From Victivallis vadensis (GTDB taxonomy: Bacteria > Verrucomicrobiota > Lentisphaeria > Victivallales > GWF2-50-93), in NCBI GenBank assembly GCA_020718525.1, contig DYRX01000035.1, positions 1 to 21,789 on the forward strand: a stretch of DNA of 21,789 bases, written 5' to 3'. A program made the position numbers and the translations under genes. Below are positions 1-7,700 of this stretch, piece after piece; position 1 is the first letter of the stretch; the number at the start of each line of letters is the position of its first letter. Under the pieces are notes generated by a model, which saw only the letters and a program-made list of their open reading frames with translations, ran no database searches and was not told the DNA's origin.

Positions 1-33
1 TTTTTCAGCAAAATAACGGAAAGGTTGTCAGCG

Positions 34-402
34 ATGGGAACATTCCATGTAGGCTGTAAGATTGAAAACCATGTAGATCGAAGCAGAGCTATTCGCTTCT
101 CAAAGATGCTCGTAGATACAGGCAGTGAATACACGTGGGTGCCCAAGGAAAAGCTCGAATCCATAGGCGTGGCGCGCGAGAAGAAGGACATCAGTTTCGT
201 GATGGCAAACGGATCTGTCATAACAAGGAGCGTTGGATTTGCAATTATCTTTGTTGAGAAAACGTTTACCATTGATGAGGTGGTATTCGCGGAGAAAGGT
301 GACCTTGCACTGCTTGGGCCGCGTACATTGGAAGGGCTGAATCTTGTTGTAGATCCTGCCCGCAAAAGACTTGTTGCCGCCGGACCTGTGCCTGCGGCAT
401 GA
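34..402 (+). CDS. Retropepsin-like (clan AA) aspartic protease, standalone
   Basis: This small protein of 122 residues looks like a single-domain aspartic protease of the retropepsin type, which must dimerise to make an active site. The catalytic motif D-T-G-S is at residues 28-31, preceded by hydrophobic residues. The second hydrophobic signature, LLGPRTLEGLNLVVDP, lies near residue 92 onward, as expected for the family's substrate-flanking strand. There is no signal peptide or membrane segment, so it is probably cytoplasmic. ATG at 34 was chosen because GGAAAGG at 18-24 is a well-placed ribosome binding site; an in-frame TTG at 25 would add only three residues. Its natural substrate cannot be told from sequence. 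The next gene, a restriction enzyme, follows after about 160 bases and need not be functionally linked. Confidence 0.82.
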   Translation: MGTFHVGCKIENHVDRSRAIRFSKMLVDTGSEYTWVPKEKLESIGVAREKKDISFVMANGSVITRSVGFAIIFVEKTFTIDEVVFAEKGDLALLGPRTLEGLNLVVDPARKRLVAAGPVPAA

Positions 403-464
403 GAAAACTATTTTGCTGGAAAACGAATCACATGAAAAGCAATTTCGCATTTTATCATAGTTAC

Positions 465-505
465 GTATTCAGTAAACGAACGTAGTTTACTGAATACATA
501 CGTTC
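465..505. repeat. Overlapping inverted repeats upstream of the restriction gene
   Basis: A perfect 13-bp inverted repeat has arms at 465-477 and 485-497 with a 7-base spacer. The spacer itself, GAACGTA at 478-484, is the exact reverse complement of TACGTTC at 499-505, so a second, 7-bp hairpin can form only if the first opens. No T-tract follows, so a simple intrinsic terminator is unlikely. The position, 59 bases before the restriction gene start, suits an operator or an RNA switch. The inverted repeats are seen directly; the role is inferred. Confidence 0.75.
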
Positions 506-563
506 AATGTCTTGATTTTCTCTCAGTCTTTAAAGATCGCAGATGGCGAAAGGGACTTGGCAA

Positions 564-3500
564 ATGAATCATCAGCCGCTTTTTAACATTCCCTTTCTTG
601 CCGGCAGATGGGAAGAGGAATATCTGGAATTCAAACGCTCCGGAAAAGATTCGGAGCTGATGGACAAACTAGAGAGGTGGTCGGCTAGGAAAGTCCTTGC
701 TGAGACAAAATCCGAGGCGGCCTTCATCAAGATGTTTTTCTCAGAAATATGGGGATACTCGCTACAGGGCGAAAATCTGGATGGAAGCTATCAATGTCAG
801 CCGCAGTTCCCTGTTTGCCGCGCCGGACAGCTTGGTGGCACAGGCAAAGCTGATGCCGGACTGGGATACTTCGGCACCAGCTCCGCCATCTCGGCAATCC
901 CGCAGGTCATGTGCGAATTCAAAGATATTAATTCCGCCCTGGATCAGAAACAGAACCGCAAGGGGAACGACCGCTCACCTGTCAGGCAGTGCCTTGATTA
1001 CATACGGGAGACAAAGGCCGGATTGACCGGCAACGAGCTTGTAGAACCGACATGGGGAATCGTCACAGACATGAACGAGTTCCGCCTCTATTTCAGGATC
1101 AAGGGCGATTCCCAATACCAGCGCTTTGTGCTTAAAAAAGCTCCGGATGCGGATGAAAATGAGGAGTCCCTTCTTGCCGATGCCGAATCGTCGGCTTTTC
1201 TCAGATTCATTTTCTGGAAAATCTTTCACAGGACATCCCTCCTGGCGGAACGCGGAACATCTTTCCTGGAAAAAGTCCTTCGGGATCAGATTGTCCACGA
1301 GAAGGCTCTTGAAAGGGATTTCTATCTGGAATACAAGACCTACCGTGAATTCCTATATAGGGTCATCTCGGAATCCAACCCCGATTTCAATGGAACCAAA
1401 GGTCGGCTTGTCCGTCTGACTCAGTGTCTGCTCGACCGCTGTCTCTTCATCCTCTTCTGCGAAGACATGGGTAAATCTCTTGAATTCCCATGCGACCTCC
1501 TCCGTGATGTCCTCATCTCCTACAGTTGCGACAAGTTCTACAATCCTAACGACAGCATGCCCTGGGAACGACTCAAAAATATTTTCACCGTTATGCGTGA
1601 CGGCGGGATTTTCGGCCAACACCAGATTAACCGCTTCAACGGAGGCCTCTTCGAAATCAATCCCGAACTCGAACGCTTGAAAATTCCAGCATATGTATTC
1701 TGCGACAGGAATCAAGGTGCAGGCGGAGAGGAGTCTCTGCTGTCTAATCCTAGGACACTGCTTTACTTCTCTTCAAAATATAACTTCGGAATCAAGGATG
1801 CCGGACATTCACGGGTTATAGATTTCTACGCCCTCGGACGCATTTTCGAACAGTCAATCACCGAACTCGAGATAATGGAGGCGGAAGCCGAGGGGCGCCC
1901 TTCAATCAATCTCCTTTCAAAAAGAAAACGCGACGGAGTCTATTACACTCCAGAATGGGTTACAGACTACATCGTCAGAGAGACGATCGGGGCAAGCCTT
2001 AGATCAATCAAGGACAAGCTCGGATTAAGGGATGAAAAACGCCCGGACGACAAAGACATCGCTGAATATCAGGCCTTCCTGAAGGACAGGCGTCGCACTG
2101 CGAGAGTCGCCGGAGAATGGCTCAAGGCTTTGCAGGAATACAAACTCAGATTGAACCATTTCAAGGTGCTTGATCCCGCCTGCGGCTCAGGTGCATTCCT
2201 GATACAGTCTCTTGATTTCCTCCGGAAGGAGCATCGCTGGATTGTGGATGAAAATCAACGACTCGGCGAGCCGGAACTATGGGACGCAGATTCCGTAATC
2301 AACAGCATCCTCTCCCATAACATATACGGGGTTGACATAAATCCGGAGTCCGTCGAGATTGCGAAACTCGCACTCTGGATGCATACAGCCTCCCCAGGCA
2401 AGCCTCTTTCAAGCCTCGACCATAATATCAGGTGCGGCAACAGCCTAGTATCAACTGACTTCTCGGATTTCTACCGCCGAAAGCGCGATACGCTTTTTGA
2501 GAAAGCCGACGAAGGATTCAAGGAACGGGTGAATCCATTCAACTGGGAAGAAAGGTTCCCTGAAGTTTATCACGGTAAATTCGATTGTGTGATCGGTAAT
2601 CCTCCCTATGTCAAACTCCAGAACTTCCGACGCGTCCACGAGGATGTCGCCGACTACCTTGTAAATGCGAAATGCGCAGATGGGAAACCGCTATATGAAA
2701 GCACCCAGACCGGCAATTTCGACCTCTATCTGCCTTTCATTGAAAAAGGAATCAGCCTCCTAAAGCCCGATGGCCGGATGGGATATATCGCCCCCAATGT
2801 CTGGGTCAAAAACGAATACGGCGCCGCGCTCCGCGCCAAACTCAAGAAGAACAGGAATCTCGATCGCTGGATTGACTTCAAAAACTACCAGATATTCGAT
2901 GAGGCAATCACCTACACCGCATTGCAATTCTTCAAGGGCTCTCCTGTCGAAAGCATCAAATGCAATTTCTCCCCGGACGGCGACATCTCCCATTCCGATT
3001 GGGAAATTCCTCATGCGGACATAAAATACAGTGAACTTCCAGAAACCGATGCCTGGAATTTGATGCCAGACGCTGAGCGAGCACTCATTGCGAAATTAAA
3101 AGGACAATGTGCTTCTCTTATAGATTCATGCAAAGGGATAACTGTAGGCATTCAAACTAGTGCAGACAGTATATATCATCTCACGCGAATTTCGCAGAAC
3201 AAATATCGGACGAAATCTGGCGAGGATGTGGAAATAGAAGATGACATAATGCATCCTCTTGTCTCAGGTCAGGAGGCAAAACGCTATCAGACTCCGAAAA
3301 CAGACACATATCTGCTATTCCCATATGAGTTTTCAGGGAAGAAAGTCACTTTGATTTCTGAAGCCTCATTGAAATGTAAATTCCCCAATGCCTGGAACTA
3401 CCTTGGCAAAAACGAGAAGGAATTGCGGGGTAGGGAAAATGGGAAGATGAATGATGACAGCAAATGGTGGGCTTACAACTATCCTAAAAATCTTGACAAG

Positions 3501-4433
3501 CAGGAGCTTCCGAAGCTGGGTGTTGCCGAGACTGTTCCATCCCTAAGGGTCTTCGCCGATATAGAAGGCAAGTTTTATTTCAATAATGTTCGTGTAAACG
3601 GGATATTGCCAAATACATTAGAGGACGGATGCTTCCTTCTTGGTATCTTGAATGCGCCTGTGGCAGATTTTGTATTTAAAAGGATTGCAAAGGATAAAGA
3701 AGGCGGATTTTATGAGGCCAACAAGCAATTCATCGCGCCACTGCCTATTCCTGATGCGACTGACCAAGAGAAGGAACAGGTTGCGAATTTCGCCAAGAGG
3801 CTTCAGGAGCTTCACACACGGAGGCGGGATTTGATTGCTAAATTCGACGATAGACTCAATGGAAGCCAGACAGTGGAGGACAGTCGGGACGATATCTGGC
3901 TCTGGGCGGACATAGGCACAAGCGAGTCTTGGATAAACTCAAAGGCAAAGCCTGACAATCTGTCCGCTCGTGATCTCAAGACATGGGCAAAAAATGCCAT
4001 TGAAGAAAAGCGTCAGTTTCATTATCTCGAAATCGAAGAAAGCCTTAAGGCAGGATCTAAAATCACGCTTGATGGCGACAGCGACGAAATCTGCCTAAAG
4101 ATAGACGGAATCGAAGTCTTTAATGTTTTTACTGGTGCCGAAACACCACTCATCCTGGCGCAGTGGCGACACAAGACGCGCGATCTCAGGATCAGCGACA
4201 AGTTCACGCCCAAAAGACTAATCAGCGATCTCCTTTCTCTCCGGAAATGCTCAAATCCCGAACTGACAAAATGGATCATTGACAGCGACAAAGAGATCGA
4301 AAAGCTCGACATCGAAATCTCAACGAATGAAAACGACCTCAACCAGTTGGTCTACAAGCTCTACGCCCTGACGTCCGACGAGATCAGACTCGTGGAGGGG
4401 GGCGGGGATCACATAAAAAGGCAATGCCACTAA
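564..4433 (+). CDS. Type IIG-like restriction-modification enzyme (fused nuclease, N6-adenine methylase, specificity region)
   Basis: One chain of 1289 residues appears to carry restriction, methylation and DNA recognition. The N-terminal part has a PD-(D/E)XK nuclease pattern: Asp97 in KADAGLG, then Glu118 and Lys120 in CEFK. The methylase follows: GVYYTPEWVTDYIV near 458, the SAM-binding motif DPACGSGAF from 537, IYGVDINPESVEIA near 588 (the acidic SAM-ribose site), and the catalytic NPPY at 679-682, typical of gamma-class N6-adenine methylases such as Eco57I and TaqI. Residues of roughly 830-1060 form the likely target-recognition domain, and the helical C-terminus ends with VYKLYALTSDEIRLVEG, common in this family. 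ATG 564 is preferred to ATG 543 because AAAGGGA-type ribosome binding sequence at 548-555 precedes it. BREX PglX is an alternative relative, but the nuclease motif argues against it. Confidence 0.9.
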   Translation: MNHQPLFNIPFLAGRWEEEYLEFKRSGKDSELMDKLERWSARKVLAETKSEAAFIKMFFSEIWGYSLQGENLDGSYQCQPQFPVCRAGQLGGTGKADAGLGYFGTSSAISAIPQVMCEFKDINSALDQKQNRKGNDRSPVRQCLDYIRETKAGLTGNELVEPTWGIVTDMNEFRLYFRIKGDSQYQRFVLKKAPDADENEESLLADAESSAFLRFIFWKIFHRTSLLAERGTSFLEKVLRDQIVHEKALERDFYLEYKTYREFLYRVISESNPDFNGTKGRLVRLTQCLLDRCLFILFCEDMGKSLEFPCDLLRDVLISYSCDKFYNPNDSMPWERLKNIFTVMRDGGIFGQHQINRFNGGLFEINPELERLKIPAYVFCDRNQGAGGEESLLSNPRTLLYFSSKYNFGIKDAGHSRVIDFYALGRIFEQSITELEIMEAEAEGRPSINLLSKRKRDGVYYTPEWVTDYIVRETIGASLRSIKDKLGLRDEKRPDDKDIAEYQAFLKDRRRTARVAGEWLKALQEYKLRLNHFKVLDPACGSGAFLIQSLDFLRKEHRWIVDENQRLGEPELWDADSVINSILSHNIYGVDINPESVEIAKLALWMHTASPGKPLSSLDHNIRCGNSLVSTDFSDFYRRKRDTLFEKADEGFKERVNPFNWEERFPEVYHGKFDCVIGNPPYVKLQNFRRVHEDVADYLVNAKCADGKPLYESTQTGNFDLYLPFIEKGISLLKPDGRMGYIAPNVWVKNEYGAALRAKLKKNRNLDRWIDFKNYQIFDEAITYTALQFFKGSPVESIKCNFSPDGDISHSDWEIPHADIKYSELPETDAWNLMPDAERALIAKLKGQCASLIDSCKGITVGIQTSADSIYHLTRISQNKYRTKSGEDVEIEDDIMHPLVSGQEAKRYQTPKTDTYLLFPYEFSGKKVTLISEASLKCKFPNAWNYLGKNEKELRGRENGKMNDDSKWWAYNYPKNLDKQELPKLGVAETVPSLRVFADIEGKFYFNNVRVNGILPNTLEDGCFLLGILNAPVADFVFKRIAKDKEGGFYEANKQFIAPLPIPDATDQEKEQVANFAKRLQELHTRRRDLIAKFDDRLNGSQTVEDSRDDIWLWADIGTSESWINSKAKPDNLSARDLKTWAKNAIEEKRQFHYLEIEESLKAGSKITLDGDSDEICLKIDGIEVFNVFTGAETPLILAQWRHKTRDLRISDKFTPKRLISDLLSLRKCSNPELTKWIIDSDKEIEKLDIEISTNENDLNQLVYKLYALTSDEIRLVEGGGDHIKRQCH

Positions 4434-4553
4434 GTTAAGGAGTGAAAGCAAAGAACACGCTAAAGCTGTGAACACATACAAAACCGACTTAACCTAGCGA
4501 TATTCGTTTAAAAGAGTAAGGGGCGGAATTCCAATCATTTGAGGGTAAATAAC

Positions 4554-6125
4554 ATGAATGGAAAGGGACTTGGATTGAGAGTTTTCCACATTGACTTGAA
4601 CTATGTCAATCTGAAAAAAGAATATCTTCGCGGATGGCTTGAGAAACTGAAGGAGATGGGTTTCAACGCAGTCCTGTGGGAGCTTGAGGACAAAGTCTGC
4701 TGGGAAACATGCCCGGAATGTGTCTGGCCGGAAGCGATGTCGAAAAAGGACTTTGCCGAGATTCTTTCCTTTTCCAGAAAGCTTGGTCTCGAGCCGATTC
4801 CGCTTCTTCAGACCGTGGGGCATGCAGAATATGTCCTTCTGCACGAGAAATACCATTCTTTCCGCGAGCTGGAAGATCATCATGACTGCTACTGCACATC
4901 AAATCCTGAGGTCGCCAGTTTTCTGAAAGCTTGGATCGAGGAATATTTGGAGCTGTTTGGGGAGATAAGACATTTTCATCTCGGCGGTGACGAGGCGTAT
5001 GTCTTTGCGAATTGCGCGAAATGCTCCGCATATGCGGAAAGGCATGGGAAAAACAGTCTTTTCGGCAGGCATATAAGGGAAATTTCACAACCCATTCTCA
5101 ATAGGGGAATACGTCCAGGAATATGGAACGACATGATTATGAAGGATCCATCCGCGCTTGCTTTTGAGACGTCAAAATATGTGATATGGGACTGGAACTA
5201 TTGGGACACGGACATGGCACCAGAAAAGATCGGCATTCAAGCGCTAGGGCTCAATTCACGGGCGGACATTGAAAAGTCAGGACTGCTGAAGGAATATCCT
5301 GAAATGCTCGACTCGAATGGAAGCCTTTTGCCATTTCCATCGGTGCGAATTTTGAAGAGACACGGATTCGATGTGATTTTATGCAGTGCTTCGCGCTCTG
5401 GCGGAGACACTTTTTTCTGTCCAGCTCCACTGCATTCTGCGAATATCGCGACTGCCGCGCAGACGGCGGAGGAGGAGAAGCTTCTTGGGCATTGCGTCAC
5501 GAGCTGGGCTATCCGGCTTAACGACTACGCATTGCAGACCCCGTCCATAGGTCTGGCGCAAGAAGTCATTGGACAAAGCGAAAAGGCAAGCGAAGAATTG
5601 TTTAGACTGCATTGCCAGGGGCTTTTCGGGACGAATCCGGAAAAATATATCAGAGCCGTCAAAATTCTTGGCGTGAGCCTTCCTTTTGCGCAGTCCTTGA
5701 CAACAGGTGTTCAATGGAATGGTTTGAAGGATTCTATGCCTCCTCCTGGCAAATATGTCGAGAATCTTCTCGAAAAGTTCAGAAAGACGGATTCAGCAAA
5801 ACTGAGCTCGTTCCATGCTACGGTAAAATCGGCGATCCTCGATATTCCATACGGGATCAGATTGCTTTCAGAATTTTTATCTGAAGCGAGAAGAGGTCAT
5901 GAAATCGTGGAAGCCTGGCTGGCTGGGGCGCAATTTCTTCAGTCATCTGCGCTGATTGCCGAAAAGATATTGAACGGGGAAAGCACTACTGAGACTGCGG
6001 AAAAAGTCAAGAAACAAAAGAAGCTTTACGAGGCGTATCTGGGGCTTCGCGAGACACCTCTGAGCGCCGCGAAGAATGCAGGGCTTGTTTACGACGCGAT
6101 TATAGAATATTTTGCTGAAGGGTAG
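4554..6125 (+). CDS. GH20-type beta-N-acetylhexosaminidase
   Basis: This 523-residue protein matches the catalytic TIM barrel of glycoside hydrolase family 20. The hallmark HLGGDEA includes the Asp146-Glu147 pair that in GH20 enzymes orients the substrate N-acetyl group and donates the proton. VIWDWNYW near residue 205 resembles an aromatic wall of the sugar pocket. There is no signal peptide and no N-terminal GH20b domain, so it is probably cytoplasmic and releases terminal GlcNAc or GalNAc from imported oligosaccharides. Two CxxC pairs (CPEC near 47 and CAKC near 154) are a possible metal or disulfide feature. GAGGG at 4541-4545 places the start at ATG 4554 rather than the TTG at 4539. The exact substrate cannot be inferred. 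Confidence 0.85.
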   Translation: MNGKGLGLRVFHIDLNYVNLKKEYLRGWLEKLKEMGFNAVLWELEDKVCWETCPECVWPEAMSKKDFAEILSFSRKLGLEPIPLLQTVGHAEYVLLHEKYHSFRELEDHHDCYCTSNPEVASFLKAWIEEYLELFGEIRHFHLGGDEAYVFANCAKCSAYAERHGKNSLFGRHIREISQPILNRGIRPGIWNDMIMKDPSALAFETSKYVIWDWNYWDTDMAPEKIGIQALGLNSRADIEKSGLLKEYPEMLDSNGSLLPFPSVRILKRHGFDVILCSASRSGGDTFFCPAPLHSANIATAAQTAEEEKLLGHCVTSWAIRLNDYALQTPSIGLAQEVIGQSEKASEELFRLHCQGLFGTNPEKYIRAVKILGVSLPFAQSLTTGVQWNGLKDSMPPPGKYVENLLEKFRKTDSAKLSSFHATVKSAILDIPYGIRLLSEFLSEARRGHEIVEAWLAGAQFLQSSALIAEKILNGESTTETAEKVKKQKKLYEAYLGLRETPLSAAKNAGLVYDAIIEYFAEG

Positions 6126-6273
6126 TTTGTGGGCGTATTGGCATGGCATACATGCAATGTCTTATGTGACAATATAGGACAATCGGAATCTGCCGCCGTG
6201 CCCCGAGTGCCGCCAGTCTTTTGGCCGCGTTTCCCGCCATTCAGTCGTTACATGTCTCGACATACTTCGATTC

Positions 6274-6286
6274 CATTCAATGAATG
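6274..6286. promoter_or_regulatory. Candidate operator 1 (CATTCA-A-TGAATG)
   Basis: A perfect 13-bp palindrome with 6-bp arms and a single central base. It shares its outer CATTC/GAATG arms with the inverted repeat 43 bases downstream. It lies about 155 bases before the -35 element of the regulator gene, so a role as a looping or upstream operator for the GntR/LacI-type protein is possible but unproven. Confidence 0.35.
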
Positions 6287-6316
6287 CGAAATCTTGTCAA
6301 TGGCGCATGACTTGTG

Positions 6317-6333
6317 CATTCTTGGCGAGAATG
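6317..6333. promoter_or_regulatory. Candidate operator 2 (CATTCT-N5-AGAATG)
   Basis: An inverted repeat with perfect 6-bp arms around a TGGCG centre. The arms match those of the palindrome at 6274-6286, and the left arms are 43 bases apart, close to four helical turns. It is a candidate binding site for the downstream regulator. Short palindromes arise by chance, so confidence is modest. Confidence 0.35.
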
Positions 6334-6440
6334 ATGTGCAGACAAGCAATAAAACCCATGTTATGCCATATAAATACATGTACCTAATGAATAATATTAG
6401 CGCACAAGGAATAGAATTACGAATAAGATATTTTGTCCAG

Positions 6441-6468
6441 TTGACAAAGTCCGTTTTTAAGATATAAT
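6441..6468 (+). promoter_or_regulatory. Sigma70-type promoter of the regulator operon
   Basis: TTGACA at 6441-6446 and TATAAT at 6463-6468 are both exact consensus hexamers separated by 16 bp. Transcription should start near 6475, leaving a leader of about 35 bases before the ATG at 6511. It probably drives the regulator and, given the short gaps, the GH57 and GH2 genes. A promoter this strong implies that repression is important. Confidence 0.8.
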
Positions 6469-6510
6469 ACATGCATCAATCATCATAATTTTAAGATTCA
6501 GTGGCTAATT

Positions 6511-7620
6511 ATGGGTAGAAACGGAAAGAACACACCTCTTTATTTGCACATCTACAGGAATCTCAGGGATGAGATACTGTCTGGCAAATTCTGTGCCGGC
6601 ACTATACTGCCGAGTGAAAATTCTCTCTGCGCTAAATACGGCACAAGCCGTCATACAGTAAGGACATCCCTTAAGAAGATTGACAATGAGGGTCTTGTCA
6701 GGAATCTGCCGGGGCGTGGCTGGGAAGTTGTAAATTCAGGCTCATCCTCTGTCAGGACTGGGACAAAGACGCTTGCGTTCATCGGGCGAGGAGACCTTGA
6801 ATCAGCTTCAGCGTTTGAATCGGTCAGGAGGTCGTATCATAAATATTTTTCAGATTTGAAATATCATATTAAATCGCTTGCTCAGGGGGCGGAGTGGTAT
6901 GATGAATTCATAAGGGATGAAATTGGCAGTATAGATTTGGGGGGTCTGGTAGTTTTTGACGACAAGCCACTGCCTGATAATTTTGTTTCGGCCCTGAATT
7001 CGTTCAAAATTCCGTTCGTCTGCCTTCCCTTGAATGGAAATTATCAGTACAAATGCATCGGAACGGACAATCTTAATGCATCTGAAAAAATGATGAATTG
7101 TCTTTTTGAACGCGGACACAGAAATATTATTTTCGCGACATGCAGTGATCTTGACCTGATTCCGTCTTTCAGGCTGAGGCGGATAGGATATTCCCTGTGT
7201 ATGGAGAGGAGCGGGCTCAAGCCTGAGATTATAATGGCTAATCATAATTACTGGCAGGGCCGGGAAGAGGAAAAGCTTCTCATGGATAGAATCATGGAAA
7301 TGAGGATGGAGCACAGAGCTCCGACATGCATTTTCTGTTCCACAAGCAGTCCGGTTCTTGAATTCCTTGCCTTGTTAGGGAGAAATTCGATAGATGTGCC
7401 GAGGGAAATCTCTCTCTGCAGTTTCGGTTCTTCTCCGCAGGTGGAAGCGATTATGCGAGAGTTTGGAATCAGAACTCTGACTCATATAGAGGAACAGTTC
7501 GATGTGATGGGGGAGGCGGCGATTGACATTCTCTCTGTCGGAGACAGCGCCTCATCTCCGCTCTCAGCGCTTGTTCCGGTAAAATTGTTTGAAGGGGATT
7601 CTGTTGACAAAGTGCAGTGA
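6511..7620 (+). CDS. GntR/LacI hybrid transcriptional regulator
   Basis: This 369-residue protein joins a GntR-type winged helix-turn-helix (residues about 6-72: PLYLHIYRNLRDEILSG, LPSENSLCAKYGTSRHTVR, GLVRNLPGRGWEVV) to a LacI-type sugar-sensing domain (about 85-365). The latter is recognised from ERGHRNIIFAT, the IDVPREISLCSFGS segment and the terminal EEQFDVMGEAAIDIL. Proteins of this arrangement, such as AraR, repress sugar genes until a sugar or oligosaccharide binds. It is the first gene behind a consensus promoter and is followed after 80 bases by the GH57-like gene, so autoregulation of the operon is likely. The ribosome binding site before ATG 6511 is weak. The ligand is unknown; a glycan fragment released by the neighbouring hydrolases is the natural guess. 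Confidence 0.88.
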   Translation: MGRNGKNTPLYLHIYRNLRDEILSGKFCAGTILPSENSLCAKYGTSRHTVRTSLKKIDNEGLVRNLPGRGWEVVNSGSSSVRTGTKTLAFIGRGDLESASAFESVRRSYHKYFSDLKYHIKSLAQGAEWYDEFIRDEIGSIDLGGLVVFDDKPLPDNFVSALNSFKIPFVCLPLNGNYQYKCIGTDNLNASEKMMNCLFERGHRNIIFATCSDLDLIPSFRLRRIGYSLCMERSGLKPEIIMANHNYWQGREEEKLLMDRIMEMRMEHRAPTCIFCSTSSPVLEFLALLGRNSIDVPREISLCSFGSSPQVEAIMREFGIRTLTHIEEQFDVMGEAAIDILSVGDSASSPLSALVPVKLFEGDSVDKVQ

Positions 7621-7700
7621 CCGCATGAGCTCGTAATCTTGTGCTGGCATTGGCAAATAATGTTTTACAACTTTTAGAAGTTAAAGAAAGGAAGGAACTT

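Larger units (their letters stand above)
6126..6510. other. Intergenic region upstream of the regulator, non-coding
   Basis: These 385 bases carry no convincing gene. An open frame that spans most of it starts with GTG, has no ribosome binding site and runs across the promoter, so it is treated as chance. What the stretch does hold is a strong promoter at its right end and several short inverted repeats: ATGTC-TC-GACAT at 6252-6263 and two with CATTC/GAATG arms, listed separately. Confidence 0.6.

Noticed and set aside
543..563. Upstream ATG as the start of the restriction enzyme
   Set aside because: It lacks a good ribosome binding site, whereas AAAGGGA at 548-555 is ideally spaced for the ATG at 564.
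1353..1715. Antisense open frame inside the restriction gene
   Set aside because: It is a shadow of a strongly supported gene, as are the other long antisense frames in the GH2, GH57 and pseudopilin genes; none has its own motifs or ribosome binding site.
543..4433. BREX or DISARM defence island
   Set aside because: Only a single methylase-nuclease gene is present, with no PglZ, BrxC, helicase or other partner in the window; the N-terminal nuclease motif fits a standalone type IIG enzyme.
4434..4553. GTTAAG/CTTAAC pair as a terminator between the restriction enzyme and GH20 genes
   Set aside because: The six-base arms are about 50 bases apart and no T-tract follows.
6129..6467. Open frame of 112 codons before the regulator
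   Set aside because: It starts with GTG, lacks a ribosome binding site, has random-looking composition and overlaps the -35 and -10 of a consensus promoter.
7669..7682. AACTT-TTAG-AAGTT inverted repeat before the GH57 gene
   Set aside because: Arms of only five bases in AT-rich DNA are expected by chance. It does not match the CATTC/GAATG repeats upstream of the regulator.
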